Notes: generated by a model from the sequence alone, not told the origin. 64,000 nucleotides of DNA from Dermatophilaceae bacterium Sec6.4 (GCA_039636865.1 CP144172.1:992001-1056000); one strand, 5' to 3'; shown: positions 25,087 through 36,715, counted from the first letter of the stretch. Numbers and translations are program-made.

Positions 25087-26409
25087 GTGAGCCAGTCACA
25101 GATGGGCGGCGCTGTCAGCACCACCGCCCCCGAAACAGCCGATGTCATCGTTGTCGGAGCCGGTCCCGGCGGATCGTCGGTCGCCGCATACCTCTCGATG
25201 GCCGGGCTCGACGTCCTGCTACTCGAGAAGACGCACTTCCCGCGCGAGAAGATCTGCGGCGACGGCCTCACTCCCCGGGCCGTGCGCGAACTGGTCAGCC
25301 TCGGTATCCCGATGCCCGAGGACGACGGCTGGATCAGGAACAAGGGCCTGCGGATCATCGGCGGCGGCATGCGGCTGCAGTTGGACTGGCCCGACAACGC
25401 CAGTTTCCCGCCCTACGGCCTGGTTCGCACCCGGCAGGATTTCGACGACATCCTGGCCAAGCACGCCGTCAAGCACGGCGCGCAGCTGCGGGAGGGTGTG
25501 AACGTGATCGGGCCGATCAGGGGCTCGAACGGTCACATCGTCGGCGTGGACGCCAAAGAGATGGGCCGGGACGGTCGCGCCACCGGCAAGACGATGAGCT
25601 ACCGGGCGCCCCTGGTGATCGCCGCCGACGGAAACTCCAGCCGGCTGTCTTTGGCGATGGGCCGGGAGAAGCGTGAGGACCGCCCGATGGGTGTTGCCGT
25701 CCGCGCCTACTACACGAGCCCGCGCCACGATGACGACTACCTCGAGTCGTGGTTGGAGCTGTGGTCCAAGGACAAGAACGGCAAGCGGGTCCTGTTGCCC
25801 GGATACGGCTGGATCTTCGGGGTCGGCGACGGTACGTCGAACGTCGGGCTCGGCATCCTGAACACCTCCTCGGCGTTCGGCAAGACCGACTACAAGGACG
25901 TCATGCGCCGCTGGGTCGCGACGATGCCGGAGGAGTGGACGTACAACGAGGAGACCATCACCGGTCCGATCCGCGGCGCCGCTCTGCCGATGGGCTTCAA
26001 CCGTCAGCCGCATTACGCCGACGGTCTGCTCCTGGTCGGCGACGCAGGCGGCATGGTCAACCCCTTCAACGGGGAGGGCATCGCCTACGCGATGGAGTCC
26101 GCGCGTCTCGCCTCCGAGGTCGTAGCGCAGGCGTTTGCCCGCACCGACGACGAAAGTCGGGAGCGCGTGCTGTTGAGCTACCCGCAGGTAATGCGCGACG
26201 CGCTGGGCGGGTACTACACACTGGGGCGCGTGTTCGCCAAGATGATCGGTAACCCCGAGGTCATGAGGCTTGCCGTGAAGTACGGTCTGCCCCGCAAAAC
26301 CATGATGCAGTTCCTGCTGAAAGTCATGGCGAACCTCGGTGACACCACCGGCGGCAAATTGGACGACAAGGCGTTGGCCCTGCTGTCCCGGATGACTCCG
26401 GCGGCATGA
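25087..26409 (+). CDS. menJ: Menaquinone reductase (geranylgeranyl reductase family, MenJ-like)
   Basis: 440 residues from GTG 25087, with GAGGA 7 bp upstream. Motifs: VIVVGAGPGGSSVAAYLSMAG (FAD), FPREKICGDGLTPRAV (family signature with Cys), and LLLVGDAGGMVNPFNGEGIAYAMESARLASEVV. The mycobacterial MenJ saturates one double bond of the menaquinone side chain. Placement after menG and before nuo, with a polyprenyl diphosphate synthase at the far end of the nuo operon, supports that role here. A 28-codon frame bridges it to nuoA with ATGA overlaps at both ends. Confidence 0.87.
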   Translation: MSQSQMGGAVSTTAPETADVIVVGAGPGGSSVAAYLSMAGLDVLLLEKTHFPREKICGDGLTPRAVRELVSLGIPMPEDDGWIRNKGLRIIGGGMRLQLDWPDNASFPPYGLVRTRQDFDDILAKHAVKHGAQLREGVNVIGPIRGSNGHIVGVDAKEMGRDGRATGKTMSYRAPLVIAADGNSSRLSLAMGREKREDRPMGVAVRAYYTSPRHDDDYLESWLELWSKDKNGKRVLLPGYGWIFGVGDGTSNVGLGILNTSSAFGKTDYKDVMRRWVATMPEEWTYNEETITGPIRGAALPMGFNRQPHYADGLLLVGDAGGMVNPFNGEGIAYAMESARLASEVVAQAFARTDDESRERVLLSYPQVMRDALGGYYTLGRVFAKMIGNPEVMRLAVKYGLPRKTMMQFLLKVMANLGDTTGGKLDDKALALLSRMTPAA

Positions 26410-26492
26410 TGTACCTCAAGATCGTCGCTGCTGCGGTAGCGGATGAATTGCGCTCCGGGTCCGCCCGCCGCGCCTGGAAGGAGCTCGCATGA
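26406..26492 (+). CDS. Bridging micro-ORF between menJ and nuoA (28 aa)
   Basis: ATG 26406 overlaps the menJ stop (ATGA) and the stop overlaps the nuoA start (ATGA). The peptide begins MMYLKIVAAAVADEL and ends RRAWKELA, amphipathic in character. The last codons (AAG GAG CTC) supply the ribosome site of nuoA. It is either a real microprotein or a translation-coupling bridge. Compare the other junctions in these operons. Confidence 0.45.
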   Translation: MMYLKIVAAAVADELRSGSARRAWKELA

Positions 26493-26857
26493 CCAACTAC
26501 TCCTATTACCCGCTGCTGATGTTCGCGGCGCTGGGCGCTGGTTTCGCGATCTTCTCCGTGCTGGGCGCGGCTGGTCTTGCCGGCCCGAAGCGGTACAACC
26601 GCGCGAAGGCCGATGCCTATGAGTGCGGAATCCAGCCCAGCCCGCAGGCCGACGGCGGTGGTCGGGTGCCGATCAAGTACTACCTGACCGCGATGCTCTT
26701 CATCATCTTCGACATCGAAAGTATTTTCCTCTACCCGTTCGCCGTGCACTTCGACTCGATGGGCCTGTTCGCGCTGATCGAGATGGTGCTCTTCGTGGCG
26801 ACCGTGTTCATCGCGTATGCGTACGTGTGGCGCCGAGGTGGCCTGGAATGGGACTGA
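26489..26857 (+). CDS. nuoA: NADH-quinone oxidoreductase subunit A
   Basis: 122 residues with three membrane helices. The conserved loop YECGIQPSPQADGG and the segment KYYLTAMLFIIFDIESIFLYPFA identify NuoA, whose TM1-TM2 loop lies near the quinone channel. First gene of the complete fourteen-gene nuo operon. Overlaps the bridging micro-ORF. A 54-bp gap separates it from nuoB, the largest non-coding gap in the early operon. Confidence 0.96.
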   Translation: MTNYSYYPLLMFAALGAGFAIFSVLGAAGLAGPKRYNRAKADAYECGIQPSPQADGGGRVPIKYYLTAMLFIIFDIESIFLYPFAVHFDSMGLFALIEMVLFVATVFIAYAYVWRRGGLEWD

Positions 26858-26911
26858 CCCCGCATCGAATGACCTGCAGCACTGTCCGGCTCGAAAGCAC
26901 AGGTGTGTGAA

Positions 26912-27466
26912 ATGGGTATTGAAGAGAAGCTCCCCGCAGGATTCATGCTGACGACCGTCGAGCAGGTGGCCGGCTACATGCGCAAGGGTTCGGTCTGGCC
27001 CGCCACTTTCGGTCTCGCCTGCTGCGCGATCGAGATGATGGCGGTCGGCACCCCCGACTACGACATCGCCCGGTTCGGGATGGAGCGCTTCAGCGCGACC
27101 CCGCGCCAGGCCGACCTGATGATCGTGGCAGGTCGGGTGAGCCAGAAGATGGCCCCGATCGTCCGCCAGGTCTACGACCAGATGCCGGAGCCCAAGTGGG
27201 TCATCTCGATGGGCGTCTGCGCAAGCTCCGGCGGAATGTTCAACAACTACGCCATCGTGCAGGGTGTCGACCACATCATTCCGGTCGATGTCTTCCTGCC
27301 GGGCTGTCCGCCGCGTCCGCAGATGTTGCTCAACGCCATTCTCGAGCTGCACAAGCAGATCCAGGGGATGAAGTTGGGCGTCAACCGGGTTGCCGCGGCG
27401 CGTGCTGCTGAGGCGGCCGCACTGGAAGCGACGCCGACCCACGCGATGAAGGGTCTACTGGCGTGA
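26912..27466 (+). CDS. nuoB: NADH-quinone oxidoreductase subunit B
   Basis: 184 residues. Ligands of cluster N2 are present: the tandem Cys37-Cys38 ([12 protein letters not shown]), the Cys of [12 protein letters not shown] and the Cys of [11 protein letters not shown]2 passes electrons to menaquinone at the NuoB/NuoD interface. ATG 26912 fits the family N-terminus ([11 protein letters not shown]). The C-terminus has an Ala-rich tail. Stop overlaps nuoC (GTGA). Confidence 0.97.
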   Translation: MGIEEKLPAGFMLTTVEQVAGYMRKGSVWPATFGLACCAIEMMAVGTPDYDIARFGMERFSATPRQADLMIVAGRVSQKMAPIVRQVYDQMPEPKWVISMGVCASSGGMFNNYAIVQGVDHIIPVDVFLPGCPPRPQMLLNAILELHKQIQGMKLGVNRVAAARAAEAAALEATPTHAMKGLLA

Positions 27467-28302
27467 CCGACGACTCGAAACAGGACGACTCGAAAAGGGA
27501 CATCCCCACATCAGGGGGCAAGCCGACTGCGGGTCCGGCCACCACAGGGCCGGTCAAAGAGCCGTCCGGCGGTCCGATCACGCGTACCGCAGCTGCTCAG
27601 GAATTCGCGATTCAGCCCCACGAGCAGCACAACGCCGACCCGGTGGTCGTGTCGCAACGGCAGGGCATGTTCGGCTCCTCGCTCGGCAATGACACCAGCG
27701 GGTACGGCGGACTCAAGAGGCCCGTGCTCTTCCCCGGAAACAGCGAGCGACCGTTCGGCGGTTCGTTCGACCTGATGGCAGATGCCCTCGGCAGTGCGCT
27801 GCAGAACACCGGCACGTCGTATGAGCAGGCAGTCGAGCGCACCGTGGTCGACCGGGGCGAGCTGACCTTGTTCGTCCGCCGCGAACACCTGCCCGCAGTC
27901 GCGCAGGCGCTGCGCGATGAGCCGAAACTGCGGTTCGAGATGTGCATGAGCATCTCGGGTGTTCACTACCCGGACGAGACCGGCGCAGAGCTGCACGCGC
28001 TCTACCACCTCGTCTCGATCACCAACAACAACAAGCGCATCCGGTTGGAGGTCGCGGTCCCCGAGGGCGACGCGGTCATCCCGAGCATCGTGTCGACGTA
28101 CCCCGGTGCGGACTGGCACGAGCGTGAGACGTGGGACATGTTCGGCATCGTCTTCGACGGTCATCCGGCCCTGACCCGCATCCTGATGCCCGACGACTGG
28201 CCGGGCCACCCCCAACGCAAGGACTATCCACTGGGTGGCATCCCGGTGGAGTACAAGGGCGCCACAGTGCCGCCCCCGGACACGCGGAGGTCCTACACAT
28301 GA
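27463..28302 (+). CDS. nuoC: NADH-quinone oxidoreductase subunit C
   Basis: 279 residues. The 30-kDa signature is intact: [40 protein letters not shown]. The first 85 residues are a low-complexity polar extension (Asp, Lys, Thr, Pro, Gly) that core NuoC lacks and that is common in actinobacteria. Peripheral-arm subunit. Coupled by GTGA to nuoB and ATGA to nuoD. Confidence 0.96.
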   Translation: MTDDSKQDDSKRDIPTSGGKPTAGPATTGPVKEPSGGPITRTAAAQEFAIQPHEQHNADPVVVSQRQGMFGSSLGNDTSGYGGLKRPVLFPGNSERPFGGSFDLMADALGSALQNTGTSYEQAVERTVVDRGELTLFVRREHLPAVAQALRDEPKLRFEMCMSISGVHYPDETGAELHALYHLVSITNNNKRIRLEVAVPEGDAVIPSIVSTYPGADWHERETWDMFGIVFDGHPALTRILMPDDWPGHPQRKDYPLGGIPVEYKGATVPPPDTRRSYT

Positions 28303-29666
28303 GCACCACAGCAGAGCACGACGCATTCGGCCAGACCAGCGCCAGGAGCGAGGAGAAGGTCGGCGTCGACGGCGACACACCTGTCCTCAACGCGTCCGGC
28401 GGCGACTGGGACGACCTGGTCGATGAGGCATCCGCGCTGCACGAAGAGCGGATCATCGTCAACATGGGTCCGCAACACCCGTCCACGCACGGTGTGCTGC
28501 GGTTGATCCTGGAGCTGGACGGCGAGACGGTCACCGAGGCGCGGGCCGGTATCGGCTACCTGCACACCGGCATCGAAAAGAACATGGAGTTCCGCACCTG
28601 GACGCAGGGGGTGACGTTCTGCACCCGGATGGACTACCTCACCCCGATGTTCAACGAGACCGCCTACTGCCTCTCGATCGAGAAGCTGCTCGGCATCACC
28701 GACCAGATCCCCGCGCGGGCCAGCGTCATCCGGGTGATGATGATGGAACTGACCCGGATCAGCTCCCACCTCGTCGCGCTCGCGACCGGCGGCATGGAAA
28801 TGGGCGCGACCACGGTCATGACCATCGGCTTCCGCGAGCGTGAGCGCCTCCTGCAGATCTTCGAGGCCGTGACCGGGCTGCGGATGAACAACGCCTACAT
28901 CCGCCCCGGTGGTGTCTCACAGGACGTCCCGGAAGGTACGACCGAACAGGTCCGGGCGATGATGCCGGACCTACGTCGCGGCATCGGCGAGCTGGAAGCA
29001 CTCCTGAACGAGAACCCGATCGTCAAGGGGCGCATGGTCGACGTGGGCTACCTGGACCTCACCGGATGTATGGCGCTGGGCGTCACCGGTCCGGTGCTGC
29101 GTGCCTCGGGTCTGCCGTACGACCTACGCAAGGCCGACCCGTACTGCGGTTACGAAACGTATGACTTCGAGGTCCCGGTACGCGACAGTTGCGACGCCTA
29201 CGGGCGCTTGCGGTTGCGGATCGATGAGATGTACCAGTCGATGCACATCGTGCAGCAGTGCGCCGATCGCCTGGACGCTGAGCCAGGTCCGGTCATGGTC
29301 GCGGACAAGAAGATCGCCTGGCCGGCACAGTTGTCGGTCGGCGCCGACGGGCAGGGCAACAGCCTGGAGCACATCCGGGAGATCATGAGCGAGTCGATGG
29401 AGTCGCTGATCCACCACTTCAAGCTGGTGACCGAGGGATTCCGGGTGCCCCCCGGCCAGGCGTACACCGCGATCGAGTCGCCCAAGGGCGAGCTCGGCTG
29501 TCACATCGTCTCCGACGGTTCGACCCGGCCCTACCGGGCGCACTTCCGCGATCCGTCGTTCAACAACCTGCAGGCAGTGGCAGCGATGTCGGAGGGCGGA
29601 TCGGTCGCCGACATCATCGTCGCCGTCGCCTCGATCGATCCCGTGATGGGTGGAGTGGACCGATGA
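28299..29666 (+). CDS. nuoD: NADH-quinone oxidoreductase subunit D
   Basis: 455 residues from ATG 28299. The 49-kDa subunit: [22 protein letters not shown] holds the quinone-contact His, and [14 protein letters not shown] the Tyr. The C-terminus [23 protein letters not shown] is canonical. Together with NuoB it forms the quinone site. A 45-residue polar N-terminal extension precedes the core. This is the only nuoD in the window, which matters because the second nuo cluster lacks one. Confidence 0.97.
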   Translation: MSTTAEHDAFGQTSARSEEKVGVDGDTPVLNASGGDWDDLVDEASALHEERIIVNMGPQHPSTHGVLRLILELDGETVTEARAGIGYLHTGIEKNMEFRTWTQGVTFCTRMDYLTPMFNETAYCLSIEKLLGITDQIPARASVIRVMMMELTRISSHLVALATGGMEMGATTVMTIGFRERERLLQIFEAVTGLRMNNAYIRPGGVSQDVPEGTTEQVRAMMPDLRRGIGELEALLNENPIVKGRMVDVGYLDLTGCMALGVTGPVLRASGLPYDLRKADPYCGYETYDFEVPVRDSCDAYGRLRLRIDEMYQSMHIVQQCADRLDAEPGPVMVADKKIAWPAQLSVGADGQGNSLEHIREIMSESMESLIHHFKLVTEGFRVPPGQAYTAIESPKGELGCHIVSDGSTRPYRAHFRDPSFNNLQAVAAMSEGGSVADIIVAVASIDPVMGGVDR

Positions 29667-30589
29667 GCAACGAGTCACATCGGTCCGCAGACGCCGAAGT
29701 CGCCACGTCCGAGAGGTTGAGCTCGGTGACCCACGTGCATCCCGAGCATTTGAAGAATCCGTCCGATGCGTTCCTGCATCCGCCGACCCCACTGCACGCC
29801 AGCAGGACCCCGTACGACGAGCAGACCCTGGCAATGCTGCACCTGGACGCGGATCTGATCATCGCGCGTTACCCCCAGAAGCGCTCCGCGTTGCTACCGC
29901 TGCTGCACCTGATCCAGAGCCTCGACGGGTATGTGACGGGGCGCGGCGTCTCTTTCTGCGCAGCGAAACTTGAGTTGGCGGATGCCGAGGTCAGTGGCGT
30001 CGCGACGTTCTACACCCAGTACAAGCGACACCCGAACGGTGAGTACACCGTCGGGGTATGCACCAACACGCTGTGCGCGATCATGGGCGGCGACCAGATA
30101 TTTGACACCCTCAGCGAGCACCTCGGCATCGGGCACGACGAGACGACGGCGGATGGCAAGGTCACCCTCGAGCGGGTCGAGTGCAATGCGGCATGCGACT
30201 ACGCGCCGGTCGTGATGGCCAACTGGGAATTCCTGGACAACCAGACGCCGCAATCGGCAATTGCGCTGGTCGAGGACCTGCGTGCGGGCAAGGACGTCGT
30301 GCCCACCCGTGGAGCTGCGAAGGTCTGTACTTTCAAGCAGATGTCCCGGGTCCTCGCCGGGTTCTCCGACGGGCTCGCAGGCGAGGGTGTGGGCGCAGGC
30401 GGCCCGTCGCTCGAGGGCCTGCGGTTGGCCAAGCAGCGCGGGTTCGACCCGCATGCGCCGTCGGTGGATATCACCGGCGACTCCGACGCCGACAGTCCGT
30501 CCGACCACATGGCGGCGGGTCTGGCGGGATCGACCGACACCCCCGCAAACCCCGCAGGCAGCAAGGCCGGCGAAAAGGTGGATGAGTGA
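29663..30589 (+). CDS. nuoE: NADH-quinone oxidoreductase subunit E
   Basis: 308 residues. A thioredoxin-like 2Fe-2S (N1a) subunit with ligands in [13 protein letters not shown] and [11 protein letters not shown]. The core ends near residue 225. A C-terminal extension of about 80 residues (Gly, Ala, Asp, Pro-rich, ending AGEKVDE) follows. Part of the NADH-input module with NuoF and NuoG. Overlaps nuoD (ATGA) and the next micro-ORF (TGATG). Confidence 0.95.
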   Translation: MSNESHRSADAEVATSERLSSVTHVHPEHLKNPSDAFLHPPTPLHASRTPYDEQTLAMLHLDADLIIARYPQKRSALLPLLHLIQSLDGYVTGRGVSFCAAKLELADAEVSGVATFYTQYKRHPNGEYTVGVCTNTLCAIMGGDQIFDTLSEHLGIGHDETTADGKVTLERVECNAACDYAPVVMANWEFLDNQTPQSAIALVEDLRAGKDVVPTRGAAKVCTFKQMSRVLAGFSDGLAGEGVGAGGPSLEGLRLAKQRGFDPHAPSVDITGDSDADSPSDHMAAGLAGSTDTPANPAGSKAGEKVDE

Positions 30590-30657
30590 TGAGCAGCACC
30601 CCCCCAAGTTTCTCGCCTGCTTCGCTCCTCCGAATACTTCGCAAGGACCCCGCATGA
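30589..30657 (+). CDS. Bridging micro-ORF nuoE-nuoF (22 aa), repeat copy
   Basis: ATG 30589 overlaps the nuoE stop and the stop TGA overlaps the nuoF ATG. The ending [10 protein letters not shown] aligns with APILREDP in the copies at 37.5, 50.8 and 60.7 kb. The DNA ends ATACTTCGCAAGGACCCC, which also provides the nuoF ribosome site (AAGGA). It is the most diverged of the forward copies. Confidence 0.45.
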   Translation: MSSTPPSFSPASLLRILRKDPA

Positions 30658-31985
30658 GTACCCCGTTGACCCCGATCCTGACCCGGTTCTGGGACCAGCC
30701 GCAGAGCTGGACCCTGGAGACCTATCTGCAGCACGAGGGCTACCAGGGTCTGGAGAAGGCCTTGGCGATGGATCCGGCCGATCTCGTTACTGCCGCCAAG
30801 GGCTCCGGTCTGCGCGGGCGCGGTGGTGCGGGATTCCCGACCGGCCTGAAGTGGAGCTTCCTGCCGAAGCCGGACGGCGGCCCCCGCTACCTGGTGATCA
30901 ACGCTGACGAGTCCGAACCGGGCACCTGCAAAGACACCCCGATGATGCTCGCTGCACCGCATCTGCTGATCGAGGGCATGATCATCACCTCGTTCGCGAT
31001 CGGCTGCAACCACGCGTTCATCTACCTTCGCGGCGAAGTCGTCCACGTCTACCGGCGGTTGCTGAACGCGATTGATGAGGCGTACGCGGCCGGACATCTG
31101 GGTCACAACATCCACGGCACCGGGTTCGACCTGGACATCACGTTGCATGCCGGTGCGGGCGCCTACATCTGCGGTGAAGAGACCGCACTGCTGGACTCCC
31201 TGGAGGGCCGCCGCGGACAACCGCGCCTCAAGCCGCCGTTCCCGGCCGTCGCCGGCCTGTACGCGCGACCGACCGTCGTCAACAACGTCGAGTCCATTGC
31301 CTCCGTACCCTCGATCGTGCTGAACGGTGCTGACTGGTTCTCAGCGCTCGGCACCGACAAGTCCAAGGGCTACGGCATCTTCAGCCTGTCCGGTCACGTC
31401 ACCCGCCCGGGTCAGTACGAAGCACCGCTGGGCATCACGTTGCGCGAGCTGCTGGAGATGGCCGGCGGTATGCGTAATGGGGCGAAGCTGAAGTTCTGGA
31501 CACCCGGCGGGTCATCGACCCCGATCTTCACCGACGAACACCTCGATGTGCCGCTGGACTTCGAATCAGTAGCCGCCGCCGGCTCGATGCTCGGCACGCG
31601 TGCGCTGCAGATTTTCGACGAGTCGGTGTCTGTGGTCCGGGCCGTCAGCCGGTGGACCGACTTCTATGCCCACGAGTCGTGCGGAAAGTGCACCCCGTGC
31701 CGCGAGGGCACTTTCTGGTTGAAGCAGATCATGACCCGACTGGAGCACGGTCAGGGCACCCAGGACGACATCGACAAGCTGGTCGACATCTGTGACAACA
31801 TCCTGGGGCGCAGCTTCTGCGCGCTCGGCGATGGCGCCACCAGTCCGGTGACCTCGGCGGTCCAGTACTTCCGCGAGGAGTTCGAGGTCGGCATGCACAG
31901 TCCCTGGTGGGAGGCGTTCCCCCCGGAAGCCTCGGTACTCTTCGACGTCCCTACTCGCGATACCAAGGAGGTTGTGTCCGCATGA
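30654..31985 (+). CDS. nuoF: NADH-quinone oxidoreductase subunit F
   Basis: 443 residues from ATG 30654. The FMN/NADH site reads [18 protein letters not shown] with [12 protein letters not shown], and the N3 4Fe-4S ligands lie in [15 protein letters not shown] plus a late Cys (GRSFCALGD). It oxidises NADH and passes electrons to the Fe-S chain. The longer open frame upstream overlaps nuoE and is not coding. Confidence 0.97.
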   Translation: MSTPLTPILTRFWDQPQSWTLETYLQHEGYQGLEKALAMDPADLVTAAKGSGLRGRGGAGFPTGLKWSFLPKPDGGPRYLVINADESEPGTCKDTPMMLAAPHLLIEGMIITSFAIGCNHAFIYLRGEVVHVYRRLLNAIDEAYAAGHLGHNIHGTGFDLDITLHAGAGAYICGEETALLDSLEGRRGQPRLKPPFPAVAGLYARPTVVNNVESIASVPSIVLNGADWFSALGTDKSKGYGIFSLSGHVTRPGQYEAPLGITLRELLEMAGGMRNGAKLKFWTPGGSSTPIFTDEHLDVPLDFESVAAAGSMLGTRALQIFDESVSVVRAVSRWTDFYAHESCGKCTPCREGTFWLKQIMTRLEHGQGTQDDIDKLVDICDNILGRSFCALGDGATSPVTSAVQYFREEFEVGMHSPWWEAFPPEASVLFDVPTRDTKEVVSA

Positions 31986-34483
31986 CGACGGTCACCTCAC
32001 CCGCTGGCGGCGGCAACGCCGTCGACAAGGGCGGCAACGCGAGTCCGGTGCCTACCGCGGCGGATGCCATCACCCTCACCGTTGACGGCGTCCCCGTCAG
32101 CGTTCCCAAGGGCACGCTGGTCATTCGTGCTGCCGAGCACATCGGCATCCAGATCCCACGGTTCTGCGACCACCCGTTGCTGGACCCGGTCGGCGCCTGT
32201 CGCCAGTGCCTGGTCGAGGTCTCGACCAAGGGCCCGGACGGCTCGATGCGTGCGATGCCCAAGCCGCAGACCTCCTGCACCCTGGAGGCCAGCGAGGGTA
32301 TGGCCGTGCAGACCCAGCACACGTCGCAGGTTGCCAACAAGGCGCAGCACGGCCAGATGGAATTCCTGCTCATCAACCACCCGCTGGACTGCCCGGTGTG
32401 CGACAAGGGCGGGGAGTGCCCGCTGCAGAACCAGGCAATGAGCAACGGCCGCGCCCGAAGCCGCTTCGAGGACGTCAAACGGACCTATCCCAAGCCGATC
32501 AACATCTCGACGCAGGTGCTGCTGGACCGCGATCGTTGCGTGCTGTGCGCACGGTGCACCCGGTTCTCCGACCAGATCGCCGGCGACCCGTTCATCGCGT
32601 TGATCGAGCGTGGGGCGCTGCAGCAGGTCGGTATCTACGCCGAGAAGCCGTTCGAGTCCTATTTCTCCGGCAACACGGTGCAGATCTGCCCGGTCGGGGC
32701 CCTGACGGGTGCGGCCTACCGCTTCCGGTCCCGCCCCTTCGATCTCATCTCCACCCCGAGTGTGTGTGAGCACTGCGCGAGCGGTTGCTCGATGCGCACC
32801 GACCACCGTCGCGGCAAGGTCATGCGCCGGATGGCGCTGGAAGATGTCGCCGTCAACGAAGAGTGGAACTGTGACAAGGGCCGTTGGGCGTTCACCTACG
32901 CCAACGCCTCCGATCGTCTGTCCACCCCGATGGTGCGGGGGGAGGACGGCGAACTACGCGTATCCGGATGGCCCGAGGCCCTCGAGGCGGCAGCGGCCGG
33001 CCTGTCGGCTGCCCGTGACTCGGGCGGCGTCGGTGTGCTCACCGGTGGTCGAGTCACCGTCGAAGACGCCTACGCCTACTCCAAGTTCGCTCGGGTCGTG
33101 TTGGGCACCAACGACGTCGACTTCCGAGCTCGACCGCACTCGGCTGAGGAAGCCGCGTTCCTGTCGCATGCAATCGTCGCGACCGGTCCCGATACGCCGG
33201 GAAGCGTTACTTATCTAGATCTGGAACACGCCTCATCGGTACTTCTGCTCGGACTGGAGCCCGAGGAGGAGAGCCCGATGGTCTTCCTGCGGCTACGCAA
33301 GGCAGCCCGCAAGGGTCACCTCGCAGTGCTGTCCGCGGCTCCGTTCGCGACACGCGGGCTGCGCAAGATGAACGGTGTCCTGATCCAGGCCGCGCCCGGC
33401 ACCGAAGCCGAAGTCATCGACGCGCTCAGCGCGTCGACTGGCGAGTTGGCCGTCCACGGCGACCAGATCACCGGCGACTCGATCGTGCTGGTCGGTGAAC
33501 GCCTCGCGTCGGTTCCCGGCGCGTTGTCGGCAGCTCTGAAGCTGGCCGAGCGCAAGGACGCCCGTATCGCGTGGATCCCGCGCCGTGCCGGTGAACGCGG
33601 CGCTCTAGCAGCCGGTGCACTTCCGAATCTGCTGCCTGGCGGCGCGCCCGTCGAGGACGCCGGCGCCCGCGCTGCAGTAGGCGCGATCTGGGGCGCCGAG
33701 CTGCCCGGAACAGCTGGTCGCGATACCGCAGCCATGCTGGCGGCCGCAGCGAGCGGCGAACTGGCCGGCCTGGTCGTCGGCGGTGTCGACACCGCAGACA
33801 TGCCGGACCCGCAGTTGGCGAACGACGCGATGAAACGTGCGTTCACCGTGAGTTTGGAGATCCGCGCGAGCGCTGTCACTGAGCATGCGGACGTGGTGTT
33901 CCCCGTTGCTCCGCAGCAGGAAAAGTCCGGTACCTACTTCGACTGGGAAGGTCGCGCGCGACCCTTCCAGCGCGCTATCGAGACCCTTTCGATGAGTGAT
34001 CTACGCGTGCTCGATCTGCTGGCGGGTGAGCTGGGGGAGTTCCTCGGCACCCGCACCATTGAGGCGGTCCGGAACGAGATCGCGAAGCTGGGGGTGTGGA
34101 CCGGCGTTCGTCCGGCAGCCCCCCGCGAGCGCAGCCAAGGCGTGCCGCGTCCGCTGGTCGGTCAGGCGGTGCTCGCCACCTGGCCGCATCTGCTGGACAA
34201 GGGCCGGATGCAGGACGGCGAACCCTTCCTGGCAGGTACAGCACCGATCTCGCAGGCCCGCATCTCGGCTGCCACTGCAGCCGCTGTCGGTGTGCAGGAC
34301 GGCGGCCAGTTGACCGTCAGTACGCGGTCCGGCGCCATCACCGCACCGGTAGTGGTGACCGACATGCCCGACCATGTCGTGTGGTTGCCCACCAATTCAG
34401 CAGGTAGCGCTGTGCGATCGACGCTGCGCGTCGATGCCGGTGACCTGGTCTCGCTCGGCCGTCGTGCGGAGGTACGTCGATGA
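31982..34483 (+). CDS. nuoG: NADH-quinone oxidoreductase subunit G
   Basis: 833 residues. N-terminal 2Fe-2S ferredoxin-like domain ([21 protein letters not shown]), the His-Cys 4Fe-4S ([18 protein letters not shown]), the 4Fe-4S pair ([20 protein letters not shown]) and a molybdopterin-oxidoreductase-like domain beginning CEHCASGCS, which carries the extra N7-type cluster motif. The C-terminal half is Ala/Gly-rich. Completes the NADH module. Coupled by ATGA to nuoF and nuoH. Confidence 0.96.
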   Translation: MTTVTSPAGGGNAVDKGGNASPVPTAADAITLTVDGVPVSVPKGTLVIRAAEHIGIQIPRFCDHPLLDPVGACRQCLVEVSTKGPDGSMRAMPKPQTSCTLEASEGMAVQTQHTSQVANKAQHGQMEFLLINHPLDCPVCDKGGECPLQNQAMSNGRARSRFEDVKRTYPKPINISTQVLLDRDRCVLCARCTRFSDQIAGDPFIALIERGALQQVGIYAEKPFESYFSGNTVQICPVGALTGAAYRFRSRPFDLISTPSVCEHCASGCSMRTDHRRGKVMRRMALEDVAVNEEWNCDKGRWAFTYANASDRLSTPMVRGEDGELRVSGWPEALEAAAAGLSAARDSGGVGVLTGGRVTVEDAYAYSKFARVVLGTNDVDFRARPHSAEEAAFLSHAIVATGPDTPGSVTYLDLEHASSVLLLGLEPEEESPMVFLRLRKAARKGHLAVLSAAPFATRGLRKMNGVLIQAAPGTEAEVIDALSASTGELAVHGDQITGDSIVLVGERLASVPGALSAALKLAERKDARIAWIPRRAGERGALAAGALPNLLPGGAPVEDAGARAAVGAIWGAELPGTAGRDTAAMLAAAASGELAGLVVGGVDTADMPDPQLANDAMKRAFTVSLEIRASAVTEHADVVFPVAPQQEKSGTYFDWEGRARPFQRAIETLSMSDLRVLDLLAGELGEFLGTRTIEAVRNEIAKLGVWTGVRPAAPRERSQGVPRPLVGQAVLATWPHLLDKGRMQDGEPFLAGTAPISQARISAATAAAVGVQDGGQLTVSTRSGAITAPVVVTDMPDHVVWLPTNSAGSAVRSTLRVDAGDLVSLGRRAEVRR

Positions 34484-35883
34484 GTCACCTCGCAGCTCTC
34501 GGCTCGCTGGGGTCTGCCGTCGGCAACCCGGCAGCCGATTTCAGTGACACCCCATGGTGGTTGTCGTTGATCAAGGCGGTGCTGCTCTTCGCCTTCCTGC
34601 TCATCCAGACGCTGCTGGTGATCTGGTTCGAACGGCGCATCATCGGTCGGATGCAGCAGCGACCCGGTCCCAACCGGATGGGCCCGTTCGGTCTGCTGCA
34701 GACCCTCGCGGACGGTGTGAAGTTGGCGCTGAAGGAGGACGTGACTCCCAGGCGAGCCGACAAGTTGATGTTCATCATCGCCCCGATCCTGGCCGGATCG
34801 ATGGCGTTCGTGTCGTTTGCGATCATCCCGATCTCGGGCAACGTCTGGATGTTCGGTCATTACACCCCGCTGCAGCTGACCGATACCCCGGTGGCAGTGC
34901 TGCTCGTACTCGCGGTCGCCGGTGTCGGTGTCTACGGCATCCTGCTCGGCGGCTGGTCCAGTGGCTCCACCTACCCACTGCTCGGCGGATTGCGCTCCAG
35001 CGCGCAGGTGATCTCCTACGAGATCGCGATGGGGCTGGCCCTGGTCGCGGTGTTCCTCTACTCCGGCTCGATGTCGACGTCGCAGATCGTGCTCGCGCAG
35101 GGCAAAGGCGTCTGGTACATCATTCCGGCCTTCTTCTCCTTCATCATCTACGTGATCACCATGGTGGGCGAGACCAACCGGTTGCCGTTCGACCTCGCGG
35201 AGGGCGAAGGTGAGCTGACCGGTGGTTTCCACACGGAGTACTCCTCGCTGAAGTTCGCGATGTTCTTCCTCGGTGAGTATGTGAACATGTTCACCGTCGC
35301 CGGACTGGCGACCACCTTGTTCCTCGGCGGCTGGCAGGCCCCTCCGGGCATCGCCGCCATCGGCGACGGCTTCTTCAACCATGGTTGGTGGGGCGTGTTG
35401 TGGTTCGTCATCAAGCTGTGGATCTTCATGTTCTTCTTCGTCTGGCTACGCGGCTCGCTGCCCCGTATTCGGTATGACCAGTTCATGCGCCTGGGCTGGA
35501 AGCTGATGATTCCGAGCACCCTGGTCTGGGTCGTCGTGGTGGCCTTCATCCGGGGCTCCAACGCCGGCTTCCTGGGCACCACGCGTATCGACCTGTTCGG
35601 CAGGCAGATCTACCGGTCAACGCTCATCGTGATCGCCGTGACGGCGTTGCTCGTGTTGGCCGCCGCCTGGATCTGGGACACTCGCAGTGCCCGCAGACAA
35701 GAGGCTGCCGACGCCCGAAGTCGGGTACCGGAGGAGATCGACCCGTTCGCGGGTGGTCACCCCGTACCTCCGCTGCCGGGCCAGCGCCTGGTAGAGCCGC
35801 TGCCCGCCCTGAGTGCTGCTGCGGCCCGGCCGGGCACGACACGAGACACCGACGACATACTCGCGAAGGAACCCCGTGGCTGA
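34480..35883 (+). CDS. nuoH: NADH-quinone oxidoreductase subunit H
   Basis: 467 residues with eight helices. [37 protein letters not shown] and the acidic loop [26 protein letters not shown] form the quinone-channel lining. The family core ends near residue 400. A C-terminal tail of about 65 residues with Pro and Asp follows and carries the start of nuoI within its last codons. Confidence 0.97.
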   Translation: MSHLAALGSLGSAVGNPAADFSDTPWWLSLIKAVLLFAFLLIQTLLVIWFERRIIGRMQQRPGPNRMGPFGLLQTLADGVKLALKEDVTPRRADKLMFIIAPILAGSMAFVSFAIIPISGNVWMFGHYTPLQLTDTPVAVLLVLAVAGVGVYGILLGGWSSGSTYPLLGGLRSSAQVISYEIAMGLALVAVFLYSGSMSTSQIVLAQGKGVWYIIPAFFSFIIYVITMVGETNRLPFDLAEGEGELTGGFHTEYSSLKFAMFFLGEYVNMFTVAGLATTLFLGGWQAPPGIAAIGDGFFNHGWWGVLWFVIKLWIFMFFFVWLRGSLPRIRYDQFMRLGWKLMIPSTLVWVVVVAFIRGSNAGFLGTTRIDLFGRQIYRSTLIVIAVTALLVLAAAWIWDTRSARRQEAADARSRVPEEIDPFAGGHPVPPLPGQRLVEPLPALSAAAARPGTTRDTDDILAKEPRG

Positions 35884-36715
35884 CAAGAAGAAAACCGGCG
35901 CGAGCAGCGCCGACGGCACCCCCGAGCGGCCCGGCATATTTGCCGGTGTCGCCGGTTTCGGGGTGACATTCGCGACTATGTTCCGCAAGGTCGCGACCGA
36001 GGAGTATCCGGAGGAGAAGCGCCCGACTCAGCCGCGTTTCCACGGCCGTCATCAGCTGAACCGCCACCCGGACGGTCTGGAGAAGTGCGTCGGCTGCGAG
36101 CTGTGTGCGTGGGCTTGTCCGGCGGATGCCATCTTCGTGGAGGGCGCCAACAACGACGATGCTGCCGGTGAGCGTTTCTCGCCCGGTGAGCGGTACGGCC
36201 GCGTCTACCAGATCAACTACCTGCGCTGCATCTTCTGTGGACTGTGCATCGAGGCGTGCCCGACCAGGGCGCTCACGATGACCAACGAGTACGAGCTGGC
36301 CGACAACAACCGCGCCGACCTGATCTTCACCAAGGATCAGTTGCTGGGCCCGATCCAATCTGGCATGTTGCCCGCGCCGCACCCGATGGTCGACGGCATG
36401 GTCGAACGCGACTATTACATGGGCAAGGTCGATGGCGCGACAGATGCACAGCGCGCGTGGGTGGACGCCGACGCGAATCACGAGGCGGACCGGCAAGACA
36501 AATTTGACCCGAAAACCCGCGATGAGGGCACGCCGTCGATGTCCGCTGTGGCGACGGGCTCGCGCAATTTCGCGAACCAGGACAGGGGTTTTGACCGTTC
36601 GCACGCCGTGGGTGGCGCGCCCGACGAGCTCGTCGCCGAGGGTGGACCGGCCGGCGAGAAGAAATCCCAGGAGCCCAGAGATCGGGCGCTGCTGGACTCG
36701 GAGACGAGAGAATGA
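35876..36715 (+). CDS. nuoI: NADH-quinone oxidoreductase subunit I
   Basis: 279 residues from GTG 35876, overlapping nuoH by 8 bp with GAAGGA upstream. Two 4Fe-4S motifs (N6a/N6b): [12 protein letters not shown] and [12 protein letters not shown]. The core ends near residue 185. A polar C-terminal extension of about 90 residues (Asp, Arg, Gly, Glu) is not part of the standard subunit. It connects the peripheral chain to NuoB. Confidence 0.96.
   Translation: MADKKKTGASSADGTPERPGIFAGVAGFGVTFATMFRKVATEEYPEEKRPTQPRFHGRHQLNRHPDGLEKCVGCELCAWACPADAIFVEGANNDDAAGERFSPGERYGRVYQINYLRCIFCGLCIEACPTRALTMTNEYELADNNRADLIFTKDQLLGPIQSGMLPAPHPMVDGMVERDYYMGKVDGATDAQRAWVDADANHEADRQDKFDPKTRDEGTPSMSAVATGSRNFANQDRGFDRSHAVGGAPDELVAEGGPAGEKKSQEPRDRALLDSETRE

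Noticed and set aside
35876..35883. nuoH-nuoI junction as another repeat copy (CATACTCGCGAAGGAACCCC)
   Set aside because: It resembles CGATACTTCGCGAGGACCCC but lies within the nuoH coding sequence and has gaps. It may only be convergence on a good ribosome site.
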